DNA from: an uncultured Clostridium sp.
Lineage (GTDB): Bacteria; Bacillota; Clostridia; Christensenellales; CAG-138
Reading direction: 5' to 3'
DNA length: 14,908 nucleotides
NCBI GenBank assembly: GCA_900542285.1
Contig: UQNF01000043.1
Coordinates: 1-14,908, forward strand
The position numbers and the translations under genes were made by a program. Positions 1 to 7,183 of the stretch are shown piece by piece. Under the pieces are notes generated by a model, which was given only the letters and a program-made list of their open reading frames with translations, made no database searches and had not been told where the DNA came from. Within the stretch, counting starts at the first letter, position 1. Every line of letters starts with the position of its first letter.

Positions 1-310
<310 letters not shown>

Positions 311-363
311 AAGTGAGTTAACTATCTGATATGCAGTTATCAAGGTGCTAAGACACCAAGAAT

Positions 364-480
364 TTCCGGTGGTTAAGCTAAGGGGATCCACCTGTTCTCA
401 TTCCGAACACAGAAGTTAAGCCCTTATACACCGACAGTACTGTGCTGGAGACGGCATGGGAGGATAGGCAGCTGCCGGAT
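364..480 (+). rRNA. 5S ribosomal RNA
   Basis: A complete 5S rRNA of about 117 nt. The conserved loop B/C region CCGAACACAGAAGTTAAGC lies near 403-421, and the 3' part GGGAGGATAGGCAGCTGCCGGA is typical. Helix I forms between 365-372 (TCCGGTGG) and 472-479 (CTGCCGGA), with G-U pairs. The ends are set by this helix and may be off by one or two bases. An intrinsic terminator starts 11 nt downstream, so this is the last gene of the rRNA operon. Confidence 0.96.
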
Positions 481-490
481 TCCAGATAAA

Positions 491-523
491 TAACAGACAC
501 CCAGAGGGTGTCTGTTATTTTTT
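491..523 (+). terminator. rRNA operon intrinsic terminator
   Basis: A perfect 12-bp stem pairs 491-502 (TAACAGACACCC) with 506-517 around the 3-nt loop AGA, and is followed directly by six T (518-523). It is a textbook Rho-independent terminator placed just after 5S rRNA. Confidence 0.93.
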
Positions 524-555
524 AGCATGCAGTACAAAAGCCTGCTCTCCCTGAC
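521..555 (+). repeat. Direct repeat, copy 1
   Basis: This 35-bp unit begins TTTAGCATGCAGTACAAAAG and ends TCTCCCTGAC. It matches 753-787 at 32 of 35 positions; the three differences are transitions. It directly follows the T-tract of the rRNA terminator, and its 3' part (541-547) pairs with 633-639 in the branched element. Confidence 0.85.
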
Positions 556-639
556 GGCTCCAATAGTTTTGCCGCAGCAGCAAGCGGCGGCAAAATCTAT
601 ATAGCTCAACGCAGGCGTTGAGTTTGGAGACCGAGCAGG
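541..639 (+). other. Branched helix candidate (possible structured RNA or repeat element)
   Basis: The outer helix pairs 541-547 (CCTGCTC) with 633-639 (GAGCAGG). A second helix pairs 556-557 with 631-632 and 558-563 (CTCCAA) with 624-629, with a one-base bulge at 630. Inside are hairpin A (567-575 TTTTGCCGC with 587-595, extended by 564-566 with 597-599) and hairpin B (605-612 CTCAACGC with 615-622). Together they form a three-way junction. I do not recognise it as a known RNA family. It lies after the rRNA terminator and about 330 bp before citD. Confidence 0.4.
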
Positions 640-642
640 ATC

Positions 643-664
643 TTTATATCAAGCTTGATATAAA
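643..664. repeat. Perfect 22-bp palindrome
   Basis: The two 11-nt arms TTTATATCAAG and CTTGATATAAA meet without a spacer at a central AAGCTT. A perfect dyad of this length could be an operator or a recombination site. It is about 220 bp upstream of the citD promoter, which is far for direct repression. Confidence 0.75.
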
Positions 665-704
665 TCGAATGCTTAGCAAATGGTGCAAGTGCGCTGAAAA
701 ATCC

Positions 705-751
705 GACAGGCCGAGCTCATGCAACTCTTCTCGCAGGTCTGTCTGTTTTTT
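705..751 (+). terminator. Weak second terminator-like hairpin
   Basis: 705-712 (GACAGGCC) pairs with 736-743 (GGTCTGTC), one G-U pair included, around a 23-nt loop. TG and then six T follow (746-751). The loop is long, so efficiency is doubtful. It could be a back-up terminator or a decayed copy of the rRNA terminator, since the T-run leads into repeat copy 2. Confidence 0.35.
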
Positions 752-752
752 C

Positions 753-787
753 TTTAGCATACAGTACAAAAGCCTGTTCTCCCTAAC
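753..787 (+). repeat. Direct repeat, copy 2
   Basis: This second copy of the 35-bp unit lies 232 bp after the first. It differs from copy 1 at 761, 777 and 785 only. Like copy 1 it is preceded by TGTCTGTT and a T-run, so the similarity reaches back into the tail of the terminator, with a small gap. Confidence 0.85.
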
Positions 788-864
788 TCTATACTGCCTT
801 TCTGATACTTCCTGTGCATTACCTGTATATTGTGCGATTCTCTTCCCTTATTTCGCTTTTTCTA

Positions 865-893
865 TTGCAAATTCTCAGTAATTGGTATATGAT
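865..893 (+). promoter_or_regulatory. Putative sigma-A promoter of the cit operon
   Basis: The -35 candidate is TTGCAA (865-870) and the -10 candidate is TATGAT (888-893), with a 17-bp spacer. Transcription would start near 900 and leave a leader of about 66 nt before citD. It is the best-scoring pair by eye upstream of the first gene. Confidence 0.5.
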
Positions 894-966
894 AATATCT
901 GTTCTGTTATGCTGTGATTTGCATGACAAGATAGATATTGACACGAATTCTTTGGAGGATTGATTG

Positions 967-1257
967 ATGAAAATTATTACGACAGGCGTTGCCGGAACAA
1001 TGGAGTCCAGTGACATCATCGTTACTGTTGAGCCAAAGGACACTCCCGGTATTGAGCTTACTCTTGAGAGCGATGTCATGACTCAATATGGTAGCCAGAT
1101 CAAGAATACCATTCTTGAGACCCTTGCCGGGCTTGACATTGACAGCGCTTTTGTTTCCGCTGTAGACAAGGGAGCTCTTGACTGTACGGTAGCGGCTCGA
1201 ACTGCTGCTGCCGCATATCGTGCTGCTGATTGCAAAGAATATGATTGGAGTAAGTAA
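967..1257 (+). CDS. citD: Citrate lyase acyl carrier protein (gamma subunit)
   Basis: CitD is the small acyl carrier subunit of citrate lyase. It carries 2'-(5''-triphosphoribosyl)-3'-dephospho-CoA, whose acetyl thioester is exchanged for citrate before cleavage to acetate and oxaloacetate. The 96-residue product has the family's usual length and hallmarks: VAGTMESSD near residues 8-16, and DKGALDCTVAARTAAA in the C-terminal third. Ser14 aligns with the serine that carries the prosthetic group in characterised CitD proteins. ATG at 967 is preferred over the adjacent TTG at 964, because GGAGG at 954-958 then lies 8 nt upstream and Ser14 keeps its family position. It is the first gene of the operon, 14 nt ahead of citC. 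The catalytic alpha and beta subunits are not in the window. Confidence 0.95.
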   Translation: MKIITTGVAGTMESSDIIVTVEPKDTPGIELTLESDVMTQYGSQIKNTILETLAGLDIDSAFVSAVDKGALDCTVAARTAAAAYRAADCKEYDWSK

Positions 1258-1271
1258 TATAGGAGAATGCG

Positions 1272-2252
1272 TTGAGCTTCAATTCCAGAGAGTTTATTAA
1301 TATTTCTGATAGGCGGCTAGAAGAGCTTTCTGATTTCCTCGAACGTATGGGTCTTCACTATGAGGGTGGAGCCGAATTCACAGTGATTCTTTATGACGAC
1401 GAGGATGAAATCGTTGGTACGGGTTCACTCTGCGGCAGCGTACTTAAATACATTGCCGTGACCGATGAACTGCAGGGCGAGGGCGCTTCGGCTGCCATCG
1501 TCAGCAGGCTTGTTAGTCATGCCTATATGATTGGCAGAAAGAAACTGTTTTTGTTCACTAAACCGCAGAATAGGCTTCTCTTTACAAGCCTTGGTTTTTT
1601 TGCGATTGCCGAAACCGACAGCGTTGTCTATATGGAGAACAGCCGGAACGGCCTGAAGGATTATCTTGCTTCTTTGAAGCAGGGCAGTGGCGTACAGGGA
1701 GCAGTTGTCGTCAACTGCAACCCTTTCACCTTTGGACACAGGTATCTGCTGGAAACCGCCGCGAGCATGGTCGATACTCTTCATGTATTTGTTGTCAGTG
1801 AGGATAGATCCGATTTTCCTTTCAGCGACAGATTTGAACTTGTTCGGAAGGGAAGCCAAGATATAAGCAATCTCATCCTTCATGAGAGTGGCGACTATAT
1901 AATCTCACATGCAACATTCCCAACTTATTTTATGAAAAAGGATGCTAATACCGATAGGATAAATGCTGAACTTGACTTGGCATTATTCGGAGAAAGGATA
2001 GCTCCGGCGCTTAACATTACCGAGCGGTTTGTCGGCACTGAACCCTATTGTAATGTTACCCGTGCCTATAACGAATGCATGAAACAGTTACTTCCTAAAT
2101 ACGGCGTGCAGGTCGTTGAAATCGAGAGATTGGACGGAATCAGTGCGAGCAAGGTGCGTGAGGCTGTCGGAAACGGCGACTGGCAGCTTGTTAAGAAATT
2201 GGTTCCGCAGTCCACATATGATTACCTTCTGGAAAAAGGGGATAAGATATGA
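1272..2252 (+). CDS. citC: [Citrate (pro-3S)-lyase] ligase (citrate lyase synthetase)
   Basis: CitC acetylates the thiol of the CitD prosthetic group at the cost of ATP and acetate, switching citrate lyase on. The 326-residue protein has the normal two-part design. An N-terminal GNAT-like region (about 1-125) includes VTDELQGEGASAAIVSRLV. A C-terminal cytidylyltransferase-like domain has NCNPFTFGHRYLLE (148-161, with the FGH of the nucleotide-binding HxGH-type motif) and ISASKVR (290-296), equivalent to the ISSTxxR signature. The start is TTG at 1272, with AGGAG at 1261-1265 six bases upstream; no ATG in frame lies nearby that keeps the GNAT region. The gene ends in a 4-bp ATGA overlap with the next gene, suggesting translational coupling. 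Confidence 0.94.
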   Translation: MSFNSREFINISDRRLEELSDFLERMGLHYEGGAEFTVILYDDEDEIVGTGSLCGSVLKYIAVTDELQGEGASAAIVSRLVSHAYMIGRKKLFLFTKPQNRLLFTSLGFFAIAETDSVVYMENSRNGLKDYLASLKQGSGVQGAVVVNCNPFTFGHRYLLETAASMVDTLHVFVVSEDRSDFPFSDRFELVRKGSQDISNLILHESGDYIISHATFPTYFMKKDANTDRINAELDLALFGERIAPALNITERFVGTEPYCNVTRAYNECMKQLLPKYGVQVVEIERLDGISASKVREAVGNGDWQLVKKLVPQSTYDYLLEKGDKI

Positions 2253-3955
2253 AAAAGACAATAACCATCGTAATAACTGTTATGGCTGCGATCATCGCTG
2301 CCGCTCTTGCGGCATTCGTTCTTTTTGCATATCCAAGGTATGTTCAGCCCTACAACATTTATAAATCCGCCGAGAGGTTTGAGCGTGAAGGTGATTCTCT
2401 TCGCGCCGCGCTGTGCTTTGAATCCATACCAAGCTACCGGGACAGTCAAGACAGGGCAAGACAGGCTTGGGTCAAAATCGGAGATGAAAGGTATAACGAG
2501 GGTGATTTTGAGTTTGCTTACAGCTGTTATGTGAAGGCAGGAGCAGACCAGGAGCGTATGGCGAGCTTGGATGAGGCGTTTTTCAGGCTTGGCAAGGATG
2601 CGTATGAAAGCAGGCTAGGCTCTGCTGAGATCTATTTCGACAGCATAGAGTCCGATGAATATGATGTGCGCAAGGATGAGGTGCGAATCGCTTCGGGTGC
2701 TGAGTATGTGTACGCAAACGAATACGAGCAAGCCAAGTCGATATTCGCTCTTTGCTCCGCCGATACTACGGATAGAATTGCGGAGATATGGTTCAGGCAG
2801 GGAGAGGTCTGTTTGGAGCAATTCGAACTTGAAAGAGCATTTTACTGTTTTAGCGAGGCAAGAAAAACTGTTTCGGATGATAAACTGACGGATCTTCTTG
2901 GCAGAATAAACCAGAAATGGAGCGACGCTATGCTGGATGCTTTGCTTTCCAATAATGCGGAGCTGGCAGACGCATTCGGAAAGTACGGCAGTATGTTCGA
3001 AGAGGACAGTGTATTGGCCGAAAGGGACAGGCTTCGCTACGAGGAAGCGGTTGCCGCATTCGATTCTGGCGATTTTCAACGAGCACTAATTCTGCTCAAA
3101 ACCGTTTCCGAGGGGTATGAAAACGCGGATGAAATGATTGAATTTATCCGCACTAAGCTGAAAAACGCACCCGCAGCCGGCGGAACGGAGCTTGGCGCTG
3201 TATTGGAACTTGACGGCTCTATCCGGTTACTTGGCAGCGGTTGGCAGATAAGCTCCCCAAACTGGGCAAACATTGATAGCATTGCAGTCGGTAAGGATGC
3301 GTTCATACTGGGCGTGCGGACTAACGGTACTGTCGTTGCCAAGGGCATTTCAAGCTACAACAGGACCAATGTCGGGGATTGGAAGAATATTGTTGCAGTC
3401 GCATGCGGGCAGTATCATTCGCTTGGCCTGACTGGGAACGGGAGGGTCGTTTCCTGCGGCTGGAACTATTATGGTCAGGGTCTGACGAGTCAGTGGAACG
3501 ATGTTGTTGCCGTGGCCTGCGGAAGCCAGACATCCTATGGCCTTACTAAAAACGGAAGAGTCCTTGCGGCAGGAGACAGTTCGCTTGGGCAGCTCAATGT
3601 AGGTTCATGGAGGGATATTGTCGCCATTGCCGCCGGCACACAGCATGTTGTGGGCGTAATGAAGGATGGTTCGGTCGTGGCGACAGGCAGCAACGATAGG
3701 GGTCAATGCAACGTTTCGGGTTGGCAAAACATCGTAAGCGCAGCGGCAGGTGAAAACCATACGGTTGGACTTCTTGAAGACGGAACACTTGTGGCAGTTG
3801 GGGATAACACCTACGGTCAATGCAATGTATCGGGGTATTCCGGCGTTGTCGCTATAGCAGCAGGCGGTGGGTTTACCGTTATCGTATTTGATAACGGAGA
3901 ATACACGGTTATCGGCAATATCTCCAATGGCGACAGTGTCTCCATGGGTGAATAG
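2249..3955 (+). CDS. Membrane-anchored TPR / RCC1-type beta-propeller protein, function unknown
   Basis: I do not recognise this as a named protein. The 568-residue product starts with a short basic stretch and one hydrophobic segment (about 5-28), so most of it should lie outside the membrane. Residues about 35-310 form helical TPR-like units of the type A-x-x-GD-x-x-A-x-x-C/F found in many Firmicute envelope proteins (for example GDSLRAALCFESI and GDFQRALILLKTV). Residues about 312-557 are RCC1-like repeats with a 38-39-residue period; tryptophans at 339, 378, 416, 454 and 492 start successive blades. Seven copies of the D/N-G-x-x-x-x-x-G element suggest a closed seven-bladed propeller. It overlaps citC by 4 bp and abuts citXG with no gap, with GGGG at 2238-2241 as ribosome binding site. 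Its position implies co-expression with citrate lyase activation genes; a scaffolding or sensing role is only a guess. Confidence 0.85.
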   Translation: MKKTITIVITVMAAIIAAALAAFVLFAYPRYVQPYNIYKSAERFEREGDSLRAALCFESIPSYRDSQDRARQAWVKIGDERYNEGDFEFAYSCYVKAGADQERMASLDEAFFRLGKDAYESRLGSAEIYFDSIESDEYDVRKDEVRIASGAEYVYANEYEQAKSIFALCSADTTDRIAEIWFRQGEVCLEQFELERAFYCFSEARKTVSDDKLTDLLGRINQKWSDAMLDALLSNNAELADAFGKYGSMFEEDSVLAERDRLRYEEAVAAFDSGDFQRALILLKTVSEGYENADEMIEFIRTKLKNAPAAGGTELGAVLELDGSIRLLGSGWQISSPNWANIDSIAVGKDAFILGVRTNGTVVAKGISSYNRTNVGDWKNIVAVACGQYHSLGLTGNGRVVSCGWNYYGQGLTSQWNDVVAVACGSQTSYGLTKNGRVLAAGDSSLGQLNVGSWRDIVAIAAGTQHVVGVMKDGSVVATGSNDRGQCNVSGWQNIVSAAAGENHTVGLLEDGTLVAVGDNTYGQCNVSGYSGVVAIAAGGGFTVIVFDNGEYTVIGNISNGDSVSMGE

Positions 3956-5284
3956 ATGGGAAACAGAAGGTATTCAGAAGTCAGCGTATGCGACATGGCT
4001 GATTGCCGTGAACGGCGTGTTATGCGTCAAAATGAGCTGATAAAAACGCTGGGCTTACCCGTGGTTTCATTTACAATGAATATCGCAGGCCCGGTAAAGA
4101 ACTCTCGACTATTTGAATTCGGATTTGCGATCGGTTTGGAAAGCATAGCGGAGGAACTCGGAGAACACGCTGCCAGAACCGAGATTATCAGAGCAAATAC
4201 GGGCTGTGAAGCTCTTATTGCCACAGCAATCGAAGCGGATGAGCTCAAAGAGCGCATGATGCGTATTGAGGCGAATGCTTCGCTGGGCAGGTGGTACGAC
4301 ATCGATGTTATCGGCGTGGATGGAGTTAAAAAATCAAGGCCTTCTCCGAGATGCTGCATAATCTGCGGCCGTGAGGTGACGCAATGCGCTCGAAGCAGGG
4401 CGCACAGTGCGGAGGAATTGCAGGCAAGGACCGTTGAGGCATATATCGATGCCCTATCCCACGAGCTTGGAAAGCTTGCGCGCGAGGCGCTGTACGATGA
4501 GGTTCATCTAACCCCCAAGCCGGGGCTCGTGGATGAGCGCAATTCCGGTGCAAACACCGATATGAGCATTGGGACATTTGAACGCAGCATGGAAGTGCTC
4601 GAACCGTTCTTCACGCTTATGGCAGCGGAAGGCGCAGCCGAGAATAACCGACAGCATTTGATGCATAAGCTTCAGGAGCTTGGGAAAGAAGCAGAATGCG
4701 CAATGCTGAAGGCTACCGATGGAGTAAACACCCATCGTGGGGCGATTTTTTCGCTGGGGCTGATCGTGGCTGCCTATGCCAATGCGGTAGTCAATGCGGA
4801 TGCCATGAGCGAAGATGACGATTGCCTATCCTGTGCGGCGATAACTGCGCGCGCAGCCGAGCTTGCCGCTTGCCAACAGGTGGAAACGAAAGAGAACAGC
4901 AATGGCTCGATAGTTCGCAAGACCTATGGCGTTGGCGGCGCGAGGGAACAGGCAAGAGCTGGTTTTCCGACCGCCAAGCGTGTGCTAAGCTGCTATGATG
5001 AGTACAGGCAGAGGGGCTTTTTCACGCCCTGGCTGGCAGGACTCCTTACGGCTATGGCAGAGCTTGATGATAATAATGCGCTCAAGCGCGGAGGAAGTAG
5101 CGGCGCAGAGCTTGTCAAGAAAAGGGCGGTTGAGCTTCTGTCGCTCGGAAGTGGGCTGACGATAGATCTGCTTGAAGCGTTCGATGATGAGCTTATTGCG
5201 CTGAACATAAGCTGCGGAGGTTCGGCAGATCTGCTTGCCTGCGCTATGCTTCTTGATAAGCTTGGGAAAAAACAATTATTGTGA
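3956..5284 (+). CDS. citXG: CitX-CitG fusion: citrate lyase prosthetic group synthesis and transfer
   Basis: The 442-residue protein joins two enzymes that act in sequence. The N-terminal CitX part (about 15-165) transfers phosphoribosyl-dephospho-CoA to apo-CitD; it has LPVVSFTMNIAGPVK (34-48), GRWYDIDV (111-118) and the Cys-rich PRCCIICGREVTQCAR (131-146). The C-terminal CitG part (about 172-442) makes 2'-(5''-triphosphoribosyl)-3'-dephospho-CoA from ATP and dephospho-CoA; it has TPKPGLVD (186-193), GVNTHRGAIFSLGL (256-269) and NISCGGSADLLA (417-428). Such fusions are known, for example in Haemophilus influenzae. The family motif usually reads GAHxDM and NISPGGSADLLA; here they are GANTDM and NISCGGSADLLA, changes whose effect is unknown. 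ATG directly follows the stop of the preceding gene; GGGTGA about 5 nt upstream can serve as ribosome binding site. Confidence 0.92.
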   Translation: MGNRRYSEVSVCDMADCRERRVMRQNELIKTLGLPVVSFTMNIAGPVKNSRLFEFGFAIGLESIAEELGEHAARTEIIRANTGCEALIATAIEADELKERMMRIEANASLGRWYDIDVIGVDGVKKSRPSPRCCIICGREVTQCARSRAHSAEELQARTVEAYIDALSHELGKLAREALYDEVHLTPKPGLVDERNSGANTDMSIGTFERSMEVLEPFFTLMAAEGAAENNRQHLMHKLQELGKEAECAMLKATDGVNTHRGAIFSLGLIVAAYANAVVNADAMSEDDDCLSCAAITARAAELAACQQVETKENSNGSIVRKTYGVGGAREQARAGFPTAKRVLSCYDEYRQRGFFTPWLAGLLTAMAELDDNNALKRGGSSGAELVKKRAVELLSLGSGLTIDLLEAFDDELIALNISCGGSADLLACAMLLDKLGKKQLL

Positions 5285-5322
5285 ACTATTAGACAGAAGT
5301 ATTGGCATGAGGACGGGGAATA

Positions 5323-6111
5323 ATGGATAATCGTCCAATTGGGGTATTCGATTCCGGCATGGGCGGAGCAAGCCTTCTTCGCAATGCGGTCAGAATGCTT
5401 CCAAAAGAAAATTTCATCTATTACGGAGATAACGGCAACGCTCCGTACGGCGACCGTACGGAAGCCGAGATACTTTCGCTTACATCAAATGCCGCTGATT
5501 TCCTTCTGGAGCACGGTGTTAAGGTGTTGGTGATCGCCTGCAATACCGCAACCGGCGCATCGATCAACGTGCTAAGGAGGAAGCTCGGCGTGCCGGTTAT
5601 CAGCATGGAGCCGGCGATAAAGCCTGCATGTTCGATCGATGGAGACGGCAAGGTATTCATGCTGGCGACGGAGGCCACAACGCATATTGCGCGCTATCTT
5701 GCCCTGCTCAGCCGTATGCCGGATCCGGATAGGGTAATAAATGTGGGCTGCAGCGGCCTTGTGAACAGGATAGAGCAGGGAATAATAGCGGACGATGCGT
5801 TCGACGATATCCTTGATAAGCATTTAGCCGCATACCATGGGATGAAGGCTGATGCCGTAGTGCTTGGCTGTACGCACTATCCGTTCATAGCGGCTGCGAT
5901 CGAGAGGTATTTTAGTATTCATTTTCGGGGTGAGCATAGGTTGTTTGACGGCAATGCCGGGACGGTTCGCCAACTGGAGCGGGTGCTGAAAGCCAACGGG
6001 CTGATGAACGACAGCGGCTGCGCCAATGTGGATTTTTATACAAGCGGTTCTTCGGAACACTATAAACCAATTTTTGAGAGGTTTCTCAAGCTGCCGATAT
6101 ACGGCGAATAA
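5323..6111 (+). CDS. murI: Glutamate racemase
   Basis: MurI interconverts L- and D-glutamate in the cytoplasm, supplying D-Glu for peptidoglycan stem peptides. The 262-residue product has the normal length and the family signatures: GVFDSGMGG (7-15), with Asp10 as the conserved N-terminal acid; YYGDNGNAPYG (33-43); ACNTATG with catalytic Cys73; and LGCTHYP with catalytic Cys183. Residues 37-39 (NGN) differ slightly from the common GDxAxxPYG form. It lies 38 bp after citXG on the same strand without an obvious terminator between, so it may be read through from the cit operon or have its own weak promoter. GGGGA at 5315-5319 precedes the ATG. It ends at a hairpin shared with the convergent arcC. 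Confidence 0.95.
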   Translation: MDNRPIGVFDSGMGGASLLRNAVRMLPKENFIYYGDNGNAPYGDRTEAEILSLTSNAADFLLEHGVKVLVIACNTATGASINVLRRKLGVPVISMEPAIKPACSIDGDGKVFMLATEATTHIARYLALLSRMPDPDRVINVGCSGLVNRIEQGIIADDAFDDILDKHLAAYHGMKADAVVLGCTHYPFIAAAIERYFSIHFRGEHRLFDGNAGTVRQLERVLKANGLMNDSGCANVDFYTSGSSEHYKPIFERFLKLPIYGE

Positions 6112-6130
6112 AGATAAAGTGACAGAAAGC

Positions 6131-6168
6131 AATCGGGCCGTCCGATCAAACGATCGAGCAGCCCGATT
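6131..6168. terminator. Hairpin between convergent murI and arcC, possible bidirectional terminator
   Basis: AATCGGGC (6131-6138) pairs perfectly with GCCCGATT (6161-6168). An inner CGATC/GATCG stem (6143-6147 with 6152-6156, loop AAAC) extends it. Neither side has a long T-run, so termination may be only partial, but the place between converging genes fits. Confidence 0.6.
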
Positions 6169-6186
6169 TCATAATCCGTTTTTTGA

Positions 6187-7125
6187 TTACATGAGTGTAG
6201 TTCCGGCCCTTCCCTCGAGTGCGTCAACCGCCTTGTCAAGGGAGGTGATAATGGCCTTCCTGCCCGGCTTGCTGGTGACGAACTTGACGGCAGCCTCAAC
6301 CTTTGGCAGCATGGAACCGGGAGCGAAATGTCCTTCAGCGATGTACTGACGGGCTTCGTCAACCGTCATGACGGAAAGCTCCTTCTGATCAGGCTTTCCA
6401 AAGTTGATACAGACCTTTTCTACGGCAGTCAGTATAACGAGTGCATCGGCGTCAATGTCCTCTGCAAGACGCTCGGAAGCAAGGTCCTTATCGATAACGG
6501 CAGCGGTTCCGACATAGTCTCCATCCTCGTTCCTGATGACAGGGATACCTCCGCCGCCGACGGTGATGGCGATGAAGCCGCCGTCGATGAGGCATTTTAC
6601 GGCGTCAAGCTCAACGATCTCGATTGGCATGGGAGAGGCTACAACACGGCGCCAGCCGCGGCCTGCATCCTCTTTCATGGTATAGCCCTTCTCGGAGGCG
6701 ATCTTTTTTGCTTCCTCCTCGTTATAGAAGGGGCCAATAGGCTTGCTGGGGTTTTGGAACTTGGGGTCGTTCTTATCGACAACAACCTGAGTAATGACGG
6801 TGGCGACGCGCTTACTGCTGCCCCTGTGGCGCAGAACCTTTTCAAGACCCTGCTGCATATGGTAGCCGATATAGCCTTGGCTCATTGCGCCGCATACATC
6901 AAAAGGCATTGCAGGGCTGACGGAGGCCGCGTATTCGTTCTGAAGAACGATCCTGCCGACCTGCGGACCGTTTCCGTGTGCAAGCACAACGTCGTATCCG
7001 CTTTCGATGATGTCGGCAATGTATTCCGAGGTCTGCTCAACGACCTCGAGCTGTGATTCTGCGGTTGCAGGCTTTCCTGCTTCCTGGAGTGCATTGCCGC
7101 CGAGGGCAATAACGATCTTTTTCAT
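6187..7125 (-). CDS. arcC: Carbamate kinase
   Basis: Carbamate kinase makes ATP and carbamate from carbamoyl phosphate and ADP (or the reverse), the last step of fermentative arginine, citrulline or ureide breakdown. The 312-residue protein has the usual length of the amino acid kinase fold family. Visible signatures are IALGGNALQ (6-14), AHGNGPQVG (49-57), KPIGPFY (128-134), TVGGGGIPVI (188-197), GTAAVIDKDLAS (206-217) and GSMLPKVEAA (270-279). ATG at 7125 is chosen because it gives the standard N-terminus MKKIVIALGG and has GGAG at 7136-7133, 7 nt upstream; a 10-residue upstream extension lacks support. No arcA, arcB or transporter is adjacent, so the source of carbamoyl phosphate cannot be told. 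It has its own strong promoter. Confidence 0.96.
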   Translation of the reverse strand: MKKIVIALGGNALQEAGKPATAESQLEVVEQTSEYIADIIESGYDVVLAHGNGPQVGRIVLQNEYAASVSPAMPFDVCGAMSQGYIGYHMQQGLEKVLRHRGSSKRVATVITQVVVDKNDPKFQNPSKPIGPFYNEEEAKKIASEKGYTMKEDAGRGWRRVVASPMPIEIVELDAVKCLIDGGFIAITVGGGGIPVIRNEDGDYVGTAAVIDKDLASERLAEDIDADALVILTAVEKVCINFGKPDQKELSVMTVDEARQYIAEGHFAPGSMLPKVEAAVKFVTSKPGRKAIITSLDKAVDALEGRAGTTLM

Positions 7126-7183
7126 CTCTGTTCTCCGTGAAAATATTAACGGCATGACCCTTCCGGCCTTGCCACTTAGTAGA

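Larger units (their letters stand above)
481..966. other. Structured intergenic region between 5S rRNA and citD
   Basis: This 486-base stretch holds no convincing gene. In order it contains the rRNA terminator (491-523), copy 1 of a direct repeat (521-555), a branched helical element (541-639), a 22-bp palindrome (643-664), a terminator-like hairpin (705-751), copy 2 of the repeat (753-787), and the citD promoter and ribosome binding site (865-958). Short open frames here lack a start with a ribosome binding site and are not called. Confidence 0.7.

Noticed and set aside
424..609. Open frame antisense to 5S rRNA and its terminator
   Set aside because: It overlaps 5S rRNA and the terminator hairpin. 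Only the short part in the direct repeat is of interest, and that is reported separately.
618..881. 87-codon + strand frame in the gap before citD
   Set aside because: No ribosome binding site, odd composition, and it runs through a palindrome, a terminator-like hairpin and the direct repeat.
938..943. TTGACA just before citD as a -35 box
   Set aside because: The matching -10 would fall on the citD start codon with no TATAAT-like sequence there; the 865-893 pair is better placed.
6328..7056. Long + strand frame opposite arcC
   Set aside because: It mirrors the codon bias of arcC, shows no recognisable domain and has no ribosome binding site.
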